A stretch of DNA of 64,000 bases, from the NCBI GenBank assembly GCA_003934925.1, contig JQIX01000014.1:1-64000 (forward strand). Reading direction: 5' to 3'. Shown here piece by piece: positions 8,319-18,338 of this stretch; the stretch's first letter is position 1; every line of letters begins with the position of its first letter. The translations under genes and the position numbers were made by a program. A model generated the notes under the pieces. It worked only from the letters and a program-made list of their open reading frames with translations. It was not told where the DNA came from and made no database searches. The DNA comes from Epsilonproteobacteria bacterium (ex Lamellibrachia satsuma). GTDB lineage: Bacteria > Campylobacterota > Campylobacteria > Campylobacterales > Sulfurovaceae.

Positions 8319-9608
8319 TTATTTATCCAACCCCAAAAGTTTTCCAAATAGTTTATCTTCGATCATTCCCATTTTTACTGCCGGGAGAAGATTGTTGTCC
8401 TGGTAATACTTAATCACTTGTTGAGGGTCCTGTCCGCTCATCATCGCTTCATAGTAGATAGCCTGTGATACTTCCTGGTCCTCCACATTTACTTTTTCTT
8501 TTTTAGCCAATGCATCTACGATGAATGTAGCTTTCACAGAATTTTGTGCTTCTTCTCTTACCTCATCACGGAGTGCTTCAACTTTCTCAGGATTTTCCTG
8601 ATACTCTTTAAGCTCTTCCTCTTTCATCTCTCTTGCTTTTGCATTGATCTTCGCATCGATCTCCTGCTCAACAATGTTATTTGGCAGGGCAAAATCAAAA
8701 TGCTCAACCAATGCTTCGATAAGTTTTGGCTTCAACTCTTCATTATAGAGTTTTGATACTTTTTCATTGGCGATCTGCTCCTTGAGTTTCTCTTTAAGTG
8801 TATCGAGTGTCGCTTTTTCATCTTGAAGAAGTTTTTGTGCCAATTCGTCATTAAGCTCAGGCTCTACCTGCTCCTGGATCTCATGAAGTTTCACTTTGAA
8901 CTCTGCCTCTTTGCCCGCAAGATCTTTTGACTGATATTCTTCAGGAAAAGTGACGGTTACCGTTTTTTCCTCATCATACTTCATACCGATGATCTGCTCT
9001 TCAAATCCTGGAATAAACTGCCCTGAACCGATCTTGAGATTGAATTTCTCCGCTTTTCCGCCTTCAAATGCAACACCATCCACAAAGCCTTCAAAATCAA
9101 TAAGAGTCATATCGCCTTCTCTGACCATTCTTTTTCTTTTGATCTTTTCAAACGGTGCCTGTTGCGCAGCAACTTCTGTAAGTTTCTCTTCTACCTCTTT
9201 ATCTGTTGCTTCAGGTTTTTCAAATGCAGGAACTGCTTTTTCATGCCCTTCAACATTTACATCAGGTCTTAAAGAAAGCTCTAATTCTACCTCTATTTTG
9301 TCATCTTGCTTGTCATACTTCTTGAAAATAGGCTCTCCAATGATGTCTGCTGCATTGATCCCCGCTTCTTTGACACCTTCATCCATAAGAGATTTCAATG
9401 CTTCTGATTCTGCATCTTGTCTTAATTTGTCACCATGAAGTTTCTTTACCACATGCGGAGGGACTTTGCCCTGTCTGAATCCATCTACTTTCATCTGCTT
9501 ACCTGCTTCTTTTGCAAGCCTGTCAATATTCGCTTCGATCACACTGTTTTCAATCGTACCGCTTACCAATACATTGGCATCATTTAGTTTCTTTGCTGTA
9601 ACTTTCAC
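8319..9608 (-). CDS. tig: Trigger factor, ribosome-associated chaperone/prolyl isomerase
   Basis: A 429-residue cytoplasmic protein of normal family length. The N-terminal ribosome-binding domain carries the signature GFRQGKVP (residues about 43-50). The central FKBP-type peptidyl-prolyl isomerase domain starts at about residue 155 (REGDMTLIDFEGFVDG, GSGQFIPGFEEQIIGM). The long helical C-terminal chaperone domain (about 250-429) is rich in Glu and Lys. It binds nascent chains at the ribosome exit. It is followed by a strong terminator and then clpP-def on the same strand. Confidence 0.95.
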   Translation of the reverse strand: MKVTAKKLNDANVLVSGTIENSVIEANIDRLAKEAGKQMKVDGFRQGKVPPHVVKKLHGDKLRQDAESEALKSLMDEGVKEAGINAADIIGEPIFKKYDKQDDKIEVELELSLRPDVNVEGHEKAVPAFEKPEATDKEVEEKLTEVAAQQAPFEKIKRKRMVREGDMTLIDFEGFVDGVAFEGGKAEKFNLKIGSGQFIPGFEEQIIGMKYDEEKTVTVTFPEEYQSKDLAGKEAEFKVKLHEIQEQVEPELNDELAQKLLQDEKATLDTLKEKLKEQIANEKVSKLYNEELKPKLIEALVEHFDFALPNNIVEQEIDAKINAKAREMKEEELKEYQENPEKVEALRDEVREEAQNSVKATFIVDALAKKEKVNVEDQEVSQAIYYEAMMSGQDPQQVIKYYQDNNLLPAVKMGMIEDKLFGKLLGLDK

Positions 9609-9694
9609 TACAATCCTTTTATATAAATTGTCGTGATTTTATCTAAAATTTGATAAAAAACGAATATAGGTAAAAATATTGATATAATCCGCCC

Positions 9695-10642
9695 ATGGAA
9701 CAGACTCACCAAAACATCCAAACTTGGTATAAAGAGCATGGAAGACTTGAGCTTCCGTGGCGTAACACTAAAGACCCTTATCATATCTATATTTCGGAAG
9801 TCATGCTTCAGCAAACACAGGTAAAAACTGTTTTGGAGCGATACTATTTTCCTTTTTTAGAAAAGTTCCCAACACTGAAAGTTTTAGGTGAGGCACCTCT
9901 TGATAAAATACTTAAAATATGGGAAGGGCTAGGGTATTATAACAGGGCTAAGAACCTGCATAAAACAGCAACTCTTGTAGAGGAGCTCCCTCAAGACATG
10001 GAAGAACTCATCAACCTTCCAGGCATTGGCAAAAATACGGCACATGCCGTGGCTGCTTTTGCTTTTAGACAGGCTGTTCCCGTTATGGAAGCCAATGTCA
10101 GGCGGATACTCTGCCGTTTACACCAACTCCAAGCTCCCAGAGAAAAAGATCTTTGGCAGATCGCATATGGGATGGTAGATAAAGAAAATCCTTTTGAGTA
10201 CAATCAGGCGATGATGGATATAGGGGCAACCATCTGTCTGCCCCAAAACCCTAAATGTGAAACCTGTCCTTTGAGTACCGTCTGCCAAGGTCAAAACAAC
10301 CCTGCACTCTACCCTGCAAAGAAAAAGAGAGTAGTACCTATTCGTAAACAAAATATCATGATATATATCTATGATGATAAATTTTCACTTACACAAAGAA
10401 AAGGAAAATTCCTGCATGGCTTGTGGGGTTTCGAAACTGTTGAAACACCTCTGTGTACGGCTGAGTACCTGGGAGAGGTTTCACATGCCTATACACACTT
10501 TAAACTTTTATGCAAAATCTATGCCTATTATGAAATGGAGCCTGAACAAATGAGTTATTTCAGCACAGAAGAGATAAAAAAACTTGCTATTTCCAAAGTG
10601 GATGAGAAAATAGTAAAATTATTCAAAGATCAATCCATATAA
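9695..10642 (+). CDS. mutY: A/G-specific adenine glycosylase
   Basis: A 315-residue base-excision repair enzyme that removes adenine mispaired with 8-oxoguanine. It shows SEVMLQQTQV with the catalytic Glu (residue 35), the helix-hairpin-helix LPGIGKNTA (108-116) and the [4Fe-4S] ligands C181, C188, C191 and C197. The C-terminal part fits a NUDIX-like recognition domain. At the position of the catalytic Asp in E. coli MutY (…LDGNVKRV…) this protein has Glu132 (VMEANVRRI), a conservative but notable change. A TATAAT-like -10 lies about 15 bases upstream of the ATG, divergent from tig. The 3' end overlaps the next, convergent gene by 13 bases. Confidence 0.92.
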   Translation: MEQTHQNIQTWYKEHGRLELPWRNTKDPYHIYISEVMLQQTQVKTVLERYYFPFLEKFPTLKVLGEAPLDKILKIWEGLGYYNRAKNLHKTATLVEELPQDMEELINLPGIGKNTAHAVAAFAFRQAVPVMEANVRRILCRLHQLQAPREKDLWQIAYGMVDKENPFEYNQAMMDIGATICLPQNPKCETCPLSTVCQGQNNPALYPAKKKRVVPIRKQNIMIYIYDDKFSLTQRKGKFLHGLWGFETVETPLCTAEYLGEVSHAYTHFKLLCKIYAYYEMEPEQMSYFSTEEIKKLAISKVDEKIVKLFKDQSI

Positions 10643-11049
10643 TCACAATCCTTTTTATTTACATCAAACTGAAACAACATTCTTTTACTTACTGCACTGG
10701 TATATATATAAGAAATATCGATACCACTTTGTAAAAATCTTTTTGATGAATTGCAAATACCTATTGTCACTGCCTTTTTCATACGTGATTTATCTTCTTT
10801 AATCACAGCTTCATCACTTTTTGCACCGGTATTGATCTCAAACGTATATGCAAGTGTCTGCTCTTTCGCTTCTATCTTTACAAGCTGGGTATAATCATCC
10901 ACCTTTTGCGGTAACTGCTTGGACATATCCGATGCAGCCATTTTGATGACATTTTGATTTTGTAAACGAATTTTATCTGCAGTACTATCTGCAAACAGTA
11001 TTGTGTTCAACAAAAACAAGCTTAAGATAAAAGGAAGTGTTTTTTTCAT
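10630..11049 (-). CDS. Conserved periplasmic protein of unknown function
   Basis: A 139-residue protein with a Sec signal peptide (residues 1 to about 20, cleavage after LFA). The mature part has two Cys residues, in GICNSSKRFLQSG and KKDCDYM, around the segment ISYIYTSA. A 'Cys – RxLLxxG – YxY – Cys' pattern like this occurs in many small uncharacterised periplasmic proteins of proteobacteria and suggests a single disulfide. I do not recognise a function. It is divergent from folE, with about 60 bases between. Confidence 0.6.
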   Translation of the reverse strand: MKKTLPFILSLFLLNTILFADSTADKIRLQNQNVIKMAASDMSKQLPQKVDDYTQLVKIEAKEQTLAYTFEINTGAKSDEAVIKEDKSRMKKAVTIGICNSSKRFLQSGIDISYIYTSAVSKRMLFQFDVNKKDCDYMD

Positions 11050-11110
11050 AATCTACTCTTTGATTTGGATTTGGATATAATTCTACACTAAATTTTATAA
11101 TATAGGTTAA

Positions 11111-11692
11111 ATGATGAACAAAGAAGAAGAGTTTGAACAGGCTGTCACAAAAATTCTTGAACTTCTAGGAGAAGACCCTAAGCGGGAAGGTTTGCTTAAA
11201 ACCCCTTCCCGTGTAGCAAAAGCCCTGAAATTTCTTACTGAAGGATATGACCAGAACCCTGAAGAGATACTCAATCAGGCTCTCTTCAGTACAAGCAATG
11301 ATGAAATGGTTTTGGTACGCGACATAGAATTCTACTCTATGTGCGAACACCATATGCTGCCTATCATTGGACGTGCCCATGTAGCATATATACCTGATGG
11401 AAAAGTTGTAGGGCTCTCCAAGATCCCCCGTATAGTCAATGTATATGCAAGACGTTTGCAGATACAGGAACAGATGACCGAACAGATAGCTGATGCTATC
11501 TTAGGCACCATTAAACCAAAAGGCGTAGCCGTTGTAGTACATGCCCGACATATGTGCATGGAGATGAGGGGAGTTCAAAAGATCAACTCTACTACTGTCA
11601 GTTCTGCACTTCGCGGTCTTTTCAAAAGTGACGAACGTACCCGTAATGAGTTCTATAATCTCATTAATACTCCGACACCTTCGAATTTCTAA
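11111..11692 (+). CDS. folE: GTP cyclohydrolase I
   Basis: A 193-residue enzyme that converts GTP to 7,8-dihydroneopterin triphosphate, the first step toward folate and queuosine precursors. The zinc-binding and catalytic motifs are [19 protein letters not shown] and [14 protein letters not shown]. The N-terminal TPSRVAKAL segment is also typical. Two adjacent ATG codons (11111 and 11114) could both serve. A TATAAT-like sequence lies just upstream. The 3' end meets a convergent STAS-domain gene with a four-base overlap. Confidence 0.95.
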   Translation: MMNKEEEFEQAVTKILELLGEDPKREGLLKTPSRVAKALKFLTEGYDQNPEEILNQALFSTSNDEMVLVRDIEFYSMCEHHMLPIIGRAHVAYIPDGKVVGLSKIPRIVNVYARRLQIQEQMTEQIADAILGTIKPKGVAVVVHARHMCMEMRGVQKINSTTVSSALRGLFKSDERTRNEFYNLINTPTPSNF

Positions 11693-12081
11693 TTTTTCAA
11701 TAACCAGGAGAGAGCTTTTTCTCTCTTATTGAAATATTTCGCTTTTCCTTCCATCAAATGACTCATCATTGCGATCGATGCCTCTTCCCACTTTTTATTT
11801 CCGATAATCGCCATTTTATCAAAGGCATTACGGTGTTTCACACCAAATTTAAAATCATCCCATGCAGCCACAAATTCCCATCCTTTAAAATCTCTCATAT
11901 CAACCAAAAGATCTACCGCTGACCCTTTTGTTTCTTTCAGGGCTTTATCGATCATCGGTACAAAAATCCGATAATCTTCATGAGTTAATTTGCCCAACAT
12001 AGTAATTTCTATAAAAAGTCTCTTTTTGTTTCTTTTCATAGCAATACCGATACCATGCTCTTTGATTATTTTTGCCATCAT
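11689..12081 (-). CDS. STAS/SEC14-type (SpoIIAA-like) domain protein
   Basis: A 130-residue soluble protein resembling the SpoIIAA-like family (PF11964). Visible features are [19 protein letters not shown], a central [14 protein letters not shown] strand-loop, and a C-terminal KREKALSWL helix. Members are small alpha/beta proteins of unclear role, sometimes linked to membrane lipids or stress. It is divergent from nifS. A TATAAT on the - strand (12112-12107) can serve as its -10, and the FNR-type box at 12126-12139 sits between the two genes, so it might respond to the same signal. Confidence 0.7.
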   Translation of the reverse strand: MMAKIIKEHGIGIAMKRNKKRLFIEITMLGKLTHEDYRIFVPMIDKALKETKGSAVDLLVDMRDFKGWEFVAAWDDFKFGVKHRNAFDKMAIIGNKKWEEASIAMMSHLMEGKAKYFNKREKALSWLLKN

Positions 12082-12125
12082 CCATCCTTTTTCATTATCT
12101 TTTTTTATTATAGCATACTTGTATA

Positions 12126-12167
12126 TTGATACAAATCAAGTGAACATAACCCAATTCGGAGTATAAT
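12126..12167 (+). promoter_or_regulatory. nifS-nifU promoter with a perfect FNR/CRP-type box
   Basis: TTGAT-ACAA-ATCAA (12126-12139) is a perfect match to the FNR consensus TTGAT-N4-ATCAA. A perfect TATAAT -10 lies at 12162-12167. If transcription starts about 7 bases after it (near 12174), the box is centred at -41.5, the classic class II activation position for FNR/CRP proteins. No -35 hexamer is needed in that arrangement. The box and -10 are seen directly; the identity of the regulator and the start site are inferred. Confidence 0.65.
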
Positions 12168-12235
12168 CCTCCTCTTTATAAAAATATTTTATGTTAGTTT
12201 AAGAAAATTAGCGTAATATGCAAAAAACCAATTAG

Positions 12236-13486
<1,251 letters not shown>

Positions 13487-13517
13487 AAATATAGAATAGA
13501 TTTATAAAGGATATAAA

Positions 13518-14489
13518 ATGGGAATGGATAGTTTAATCGGCGGTACCATCTGGGATGAGTATAGCCAAAAAGTAACAGACCTTATGAACAACCCAAAAAA
13601 TATGGGTGAGATCACTGAAGAACAGGCTGAAGCAATGGGTGCAAAGCTCATCGTTGCTGACTTTGGTGCAGAAAGCTGTGGAGATGCGGTAAGACTTTAC
13701 TGGGCAGTAGATCCTAAAACAGATGTGATCCTGGAATCCAAATTTAAGAGTTTTGGCTGTGGTACAGCCATTGCCTCTTCAGATACTATGGCAGAACTTT
13801 GTAAAGGCAAAACGGTAGATGAAGCAGTCAAGATCACCAACATCGATGTAGAAAAAGCGATGCGTGATACACCTGATGTACCTGCTGTTCCTCCTCAAAA
13901 AATGCACTGTTCCGTTATGGCATATGATGTCATTAAAAAAGCAGCAGCACAGTATAAAGGTGTTGATATGGAGAGCTTTGAAGAAGAGATCATCGTATGC
14001 GAGTGTGCACGTGTTTCCCTTTCTACGCTTAGAGAAGTCATCCGTCTCAATGATCTTACGACAGTGGAAGAGATCACCGACTATACCAAGGCCGGTGCTT
14101 TCTGTAAATCATGTATACGCCCTGGCGGGCATGAGGAAAAAGACATTTATCTTGTTGACCTTCTTGAAGAATATGAAAAAGAGAAGATGGCAACTGCCGC
14201 TGATGCATCTGCTTCAGGGGCAAACTTAGACTTTGCTCAAATGACAGTTGTACAAAAACTCAAAGCTGTGGATAAAGTGATCGATGAGAATATCCGTCAA
14301 ATGCTTATCATGGATGGTGGAGATATGGAGATCCTGGATATCAAAGAGAATGGTGCACATTTTGACATCTATATCCGATACCTGGGTGCATGTAACGGAT
14401 GTGCCAGCTCAAGTACAGGAACTCTCTTCGCTATCGAGAACATTCTTAAAGAAAAACTTGACGAAAACATTAGAGTTTTACCTATCTAA
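13518..14489 (+). CDS. nifU: Fe-S cluster assembly scaffold NifU, three-domain
   Basis: A 323-residue scaffold protein with the full three-domain layout. The IscU-like N-terminal domain has cluster ligands C54, C81 and C131. A central BFD-like [2Fe-2S] domain has C161, C163, C196 and C199. The C-terminal NifU domain has the C292-x2-C295 motif (GACNGCASSS). It accepts sulfur from NifS and passes clusters to apoproteins. Cells with this pair commonly lack IscU. A 26-bp perfect palindrome separates it from mrp. Confidence 0.94.
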   Translation: MGMDSLIGGTIWDEYSQKVTDLMNNPKNMGEITEEQAEAMGAKLIVADFGAESCGDAVRLYWAVDPKTDVILESKFKSFGCGTAIASSDTMAELCKGKTVDEAVKITNIDVEKAMRDTPDVPAVPPQKMHCSVMAYDVIKKAAAQYKGVDMESFEEEIIVCECARVSLSTLREVIRLNDLTTVEEITDYTKAGAFCKSCIRPGGHEEKDIYLVDLLEEYEKEKMATAADASASGANLDFAQMTVVQKLKAVDKVIDENIRQMLIMDGGDMEILDIKENGAHFDIYIRYLGACNGCASSSTGTLFAIENILKEKLDENIRVLPI

Positions 14490-14498
14490 TTCTATTTA

Positions 14499-14524
14499 AG
14501 CGTATAAGAGATCTCTTATACGCT
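14499..14524. terminator. 26-bp perfect palindrome between nifU and mrp
   Basis: AGCGTATAAGAGA is followed directly by its reverse complement, so all 26 bases form an unbroken palindrome 9 bases after the nifU stop. It could fold into a long hairpin, but no T-run follows, so it is a poor intrinsic terminator. It may be a processing or stability element that separates nifSU from mrp levels, or a protein-binding site. Confidence 0.4.
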
Positions 14525-14577
14525 CAGAGTATCTCTAAAAATGATGGGCACCTTATCTTAAACTAAAGGCTGTTATT

Positions 14578-15663
14578 ATGTTAAACAAAGAACATATTCA
14601 AAACAAACTCACGCAAGTCATCTACCCTGGTTTTACAAAAAATATTATGGATTTTGGTTTTGTCAAAGAGGTCACAGTAAAAGAGAACACTGTTTCGATC
14701 CGGTTGGATATTCCTTCAGCTGCACCGGAAATAGAAGCACAACTTCGTGAAGAGATTATGAAGAGAGTTTCTTTTTTAGGAGATTTTCAAATAGATATCT
14801 CTATCACTAAACCTAAAATGCCAAGAGAAACAAGTTCCCATGGCAAAAATGTACTTCCAAAAATTCAAAATTTTATTATGGTCAGTTCCGGGAAAGGCGG
14901 TGTTGGGAAATCAACTACCACAGTAAACCTTGCCATTGCGCTTGCACAACAAGGCAAACGTGTAGGACTCCTGGATGCAGATATTTATGGACCAAACATC
15001 CCTAGAATGATGGGTATTGAAGATAAACAGCCTGTTTTTCTTGGAAAAACGATCAAACCGATTTTGGCACATAACGTTAAAGTAATGTCTATCGGTTCTT
15101 TGGTTGAGCGAGGTGCTTCACTCATCTGGAAAGGAGCAATGGTCACCCAGGCCATAGAACAGATGCTTGAAGATATAGATTGGGGCAGTTTGGATGTACT
15201 GCTTTTCGATATGCCTCCAGGTACGGGAGATGCCCAGCTTGCACTAGCACAAAGCTTGCCTGTCACTTCCGGAGTCTGTGTCACTACCCCTCAAAAAGTA
15301 GCCCTGGATGACACCATACGTAGTATGGATATGTTCACCCAGCTGCATATCCCAATTGCCGGTATTGTAGAAAATATGAGCGGTTTTATCTGCCCAGATA
15401 GTGGTAAAGAGTATGATATTTTTGGAAAAGGCACCACGCAGCCTCTTGCGGATGCCTATCATACAGAAGTTCTAGGAGAGATACCTATCGAACCCGCTAT
15501 CAGAGAAGGTGGGGACAGCGGCCTGCCTATCACTGTTTTAGCACCGAACTGCGAAACATCCAAGCGTTATCAAAATATTGCTGCAAAACTTTGGGAAAAA
15601 CTGCTTGAGGTGAATGAAGAGGGCGGCGTGAATAATGAAAAGATACAGCCTACGATTTTTTAA
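14578..15663 (+). CDS. mrp: Mrp/ApbC-type Fe-S cluster carrier ATPase
   Basis: A 361-residue P-loop ATPase (Mrp/NBP35 family) that carries Fe-S clusters to targets. An N-terminal DUF59-like domain (1 to about 80) precedes the deviant Walker A motif GKGGVGKS (105-112), with DADIYGPNIPRMMG and the DMPPGTGD motif following. Most Mrp proteins have a C-terminal CxxC that binds the cluster; here the equivalent spot reads FICPDSGKEY, with only one Cys, as I believe is common in this phylum. It sits downstream of nifS-nifU, consistent with a role in cluster delivery. Confidence 0.88.
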   Translation: MLNKEHIQNKLTQVIYPGFTKNIMDFGFVKEVTVKENTVSIRLDIPSAAPEIEAQLREEIMKRVSFLGDFQIDISITKPKMPRETSSHGKNVLPKIQNFIMVSSGKGGVGKSTTTVNLAIALAQQGKRVGLLDADIYGPNIPRMMGIEDKQPVFLGKTIKPILAHNVKVMSIGSLVERGASLIWKGAMVTQAIEQMLEDIDWGSLDVLLFDMPPGTGDAQLALAQSLPVTSGVCVTTPQKVALDDTIRSMDMFTQLHIPIAGIVENMSGFICPDSGKEYDIFGKGTTQPLADAYHTEVLGEIPIEPAIREGGDSGLPITVLAPNCETSKRYQNIAAKLWEKLLEVNEEGGVNNEKIQPTIF

Positions 15664-15679
15664 AATATAAGAGAGGCTG

Positions 15680-18067
15680 TTACACCTTTCTTATCTCTAC
15701 ATTTGTTTCATTCATTACCGCTGCACCGTAAACAGGTTCATGAATATCTTCTAGCAGGGTGGCATCATTTGCACCATTTCCATAAGCCATTGTCATATCC
15801 TGGCTTAAGCCACCAAAACCATGTACCATAAATACTTGACTGGGGGCTATCTTTTCAGTAGGATACGCTTTAATAGTTACTTTGCCTACCTTGCTTTTAA
15901 CTTCAAGCATATCACCAAATTTGATACCTTTTTTATCAGCTACTCTTCTGTTAATCCAAAGGTAATTGGTATCAATCAGATCCCTTAACATCATATTATT
16001 GGTCGTTGCACTCTGTGTAAATTGTGCATGTCGCCCTGTAATAAGCCTGAATTTTCCTTCCGGAACAGAAAAGATATATTCATCTTTCCAAGTTGGCATA
16101 GGATCAACACCTTTTGTAGCCAAATGTTTAAAATTAAATACCAGTTTTATATCTTCTGTGTCTACGCTGTATTTCTTTTTGTTTTCCGGATAGTATTGAT
16201 ACTCATTGGCATTGATTTGTTTATGGTATTTTTCTATATTTGGATAATAAACACCTTTTTCTTCCAGGATTTTCCAGGCATCTTCTCCAAATGCTTTTAC
16301 AACTCTTTCTCTGTTTCTCTCTTCGACATCTTTCTCCCAGGCATCGGAAAGTATATAACCATCTTCTTTATATACGTTTTTTTCTCCCCGGTTCTTTATC
16401 TCTTCCTGTAATTCATTATCATATTTCTTACTGATCTCAAAAAGAGGTTTGGATAATACTTCAGCTAATTCTTTATATATTTGCTCCGGTGTTTTTGTCT
16501 CATAAAGTGGTTTGATAGCAGCTTTTCTCTGAACAATAGCCGGCTCCAGTAATCCGTAACTGGCAACAGGAGAAGTTCTTTCCAGATAGGATGCCTCAGG
16601 CAGAACAACATCTGCAAACATCATACTGTCGCTTGGCAGGATATCGATCATAACATTCAGATCCATCTGTTTCAAAAACTGAATTGTTTTGGCACTGTTT
16701 GGAACACCGGCAATAGGGTTATGCTTTCTCATGAACATTGCCCGTACAGGATAAGGTGATTTTTTTTCAACAACCATATCTCTGAAAACCATCCATGAAC
16801 CTGCCCGCTGTGACAAGATGGCTATATTGTGTTTATCAAATCTTCCCTGTGCCTGATTATAGATCGGGGTATTGATTTCCTCTTCAGGCAACTTCAAAGG
16901 TTCGCCATAAATAATCCCTCCTTTTTTATTTAAATTACCGCTTAAACCCTGAAATATCGCCATAGCCCGACGAAGCTGAAAATCATTTTTGCTAAATACG
17001 CTTCTTCTGCCCTGATAATAGATAGGACTTTGGGCACTCATAAATTCTCTGGATGTTTTAATGATCTCTTTTGCAGGAATACTGGTAATGTTTTCAGCCC
17101 ATTCCGGCGTATACTTATGTGAAATAATATGATTTTTATACTCTTCAAATCCCACACCGTATTTTTCTATAAATGCTTTATCATAAAGCTCTTCTGAAAG
17201 TGCTACATAAGTTAAAGCCAAAACAAATGCCAGATCAGTTCCCGGATTTACCGCATACCATCTGTCAGCCTTTGCTGCTGTATTGGTAAATCTGGGGTCC
17301 AGCACAATGGTTTTTAATCCTCTGCCTTTACTTCTTTTAAACAGATCCATCGTATCTGGAGTAATGATCGCTTCTGCTCTGTTTGCCCCGGCAATGATAA
17401 GATAATCAGCATTGCTCAGATCTGCTTCACCATAAGTTCCTATCGTAGCAAAATAACCTCCAAGTGTTGTCTCCAGACAGATACTTACTTCATCAACATA
17501 ATTTACTGTACCGATCTCTTCACCCATCAAAACTTCAAATCCCTCTTTTGAGAGTCCTTCTCCATTACAGTAGGCTATGGTGGAACGATTGTCTTTTTCC
17601 TCCTCAAGTATTTGGATCAGGCCTTTAAACTTATCGGTTCCATGGAGTATGGCATTGTAGGCTTCTTCCCATGATACCCTTTTATATTTTCCGTCACCTC
17701 TTTTGCCAATCCTTATAAGAGGGTATTTTAGTCTATCAGGATCATAAGTGGTCTGAATGCCGGCATTCCCTCTGGCACATAACATATTTCTTGATTTTGG
17801 AAAATAGGGATTTGGATTTAGTTTTGTAACAACACCGTCTTCCACTCTTGCAAATCCGGCACATTTGTTGACACAGATACCGCATAGAAAAGGAATTTCT
17901 TCGGCTTTTTGTGTTGTTGTTTTGGTGGTGATACTTTCGGGGATTCTGCTCTTTTGTTTTTCTTTAGGGTAAATAAAATCAGTTTTGCACATAGCAGAAC
18001 TGCCAATGACTGTCAATGCCACGCTACCCTGAAGAAACCTTCTTCGTGATATCTCTTTTTGCATCAT
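15680..18067 (-). CDS. Second PsrA/PhsA-type molybdopterin oxidoreductase, catalytic subunit
   Basis: A 795-residue periplasmic molybdoenzyme of the DMSO-reductase superfamily (polysulfide/thiosulfate reductase group). It starts with a twin-arginine signal (SRRRFLQGSVALTVIG). The [4Fe-4S] ligands are C62, C65, C69 and C97, and the likely Mo-ligand Cys is C197 (SICLETTLGG). It shares long identical stretches with the upstream PsrA (KSRNMLCARGNAGIQT; KGLKTIVLDPRFTNTAAKAD), so it is a paralogue from gene duplication, but has no PsrB or PsrC of its own. It follows psrC by 271 bases on the same strand. It may use the shared subunits or act on another sulfur compound. Confidence 0.85.
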   Translation of the reverse strand: MMQKEISRRRFLQGSVALTVIGSSAMCKTDFIYPKEKQKSRIPESITTKTTTQKAEEIPFLCGICVNKCAGFARVEDGVVTKLNPNPYFPKSRNMLCARGNAGIQTTYDPDRLKYPLIRIGKRGDGKYKRVSWEEAYNAILHGTDKFKGLIQILEEEKDNRSTIAYCNGEGLSKEGFEVLMGEEIGTVNYVDEVSICLETTLGGYFATIGTYGEADLSNADYLIIAGANRAEAIITPDTMDLFKRSKGRGLKTIVLDPRFTNTAAKADRWYAVNPGTDLAFVLALTYVALSEELYDKAFIEKYGVGFEEYKNHIISHKYTPEWAENITSIPAKEIIKTSREFMSAQSPIYYQGRRSVFSKNDFQLRRAMAIFQGLSGNLNKKGGIIYGEPLKLPEEEINTPIYNQAQGRFDKHNIAILSQRAGSWMVFRDMVVEKKSPYPVRAMFMRKHNPIAGVPNSAKTIQFLKQMDLNVMIDILPSDSMMFADVVLPEASYLERTSPVASYGLLEPAIVQRKAAIKPLYETKTPEQIYKELAEVLSKPLFEISKKYDNELQEEIKNRGEKNVYKEDGYILSDAWEKDVEERNRERVVKAFGEDAWKILEEKGVYYPNIEKYHKQINANEYQYYPENKKKYSVDTEDIKLVFNFKHLATKGVDPMPTWKDEYIFSVPEGKFRLITGRHAQFTQSATTNNMMLRDLIDTNYLWINRRVADKKGIKFGDMLEVKSKVGKVTIKAYPTEKIAPSQVFMVHGFGGLSQDMTMAYGNGANDATLLEDIHEPVYGAAVMNETNVEIRKV

Positions 18068-18136
18068 ATTTTTTCCTAATGTATGCTATTTACTTAAAAA
18101 CCATGTCATGTTTCTAAGAAAAGAGCATTCATGAGT

Positions 18137-18165
18137 ATACTTCTATTTCAACTAGAAGTATACAA
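18137..18165. repeat. Perfect 11-bp hairpin upstream of the second psrA
   Basis: GTATACTTCTA-N7-TAGAAGTATAC forms an 11-bp perfect stem with a 7-base loop, 70 bases upstream of the second psrA start. There is no T-run on either side. It could act as an mRNA processing or stability hairpin between psrC and the second psrA, or as an operator for separate expression of that gene. Confidence 0.45.
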
Positions 18166-18338
18166 AATGAAGAAGGAGTTTCTGATGTTCCTCTTCTTCA
18201 TCCGAGTTGAATAGTCTGTTCCTGCATAAAAGTAGGATACATCCCCTCCGCCTGCAACGATTATGACCTCTGAAGCAAAAGGAAAACAGAGAAACCCTTC
18301 AAATGAGAGTTTATATTCTCCTTGTCTTGTATATTACA

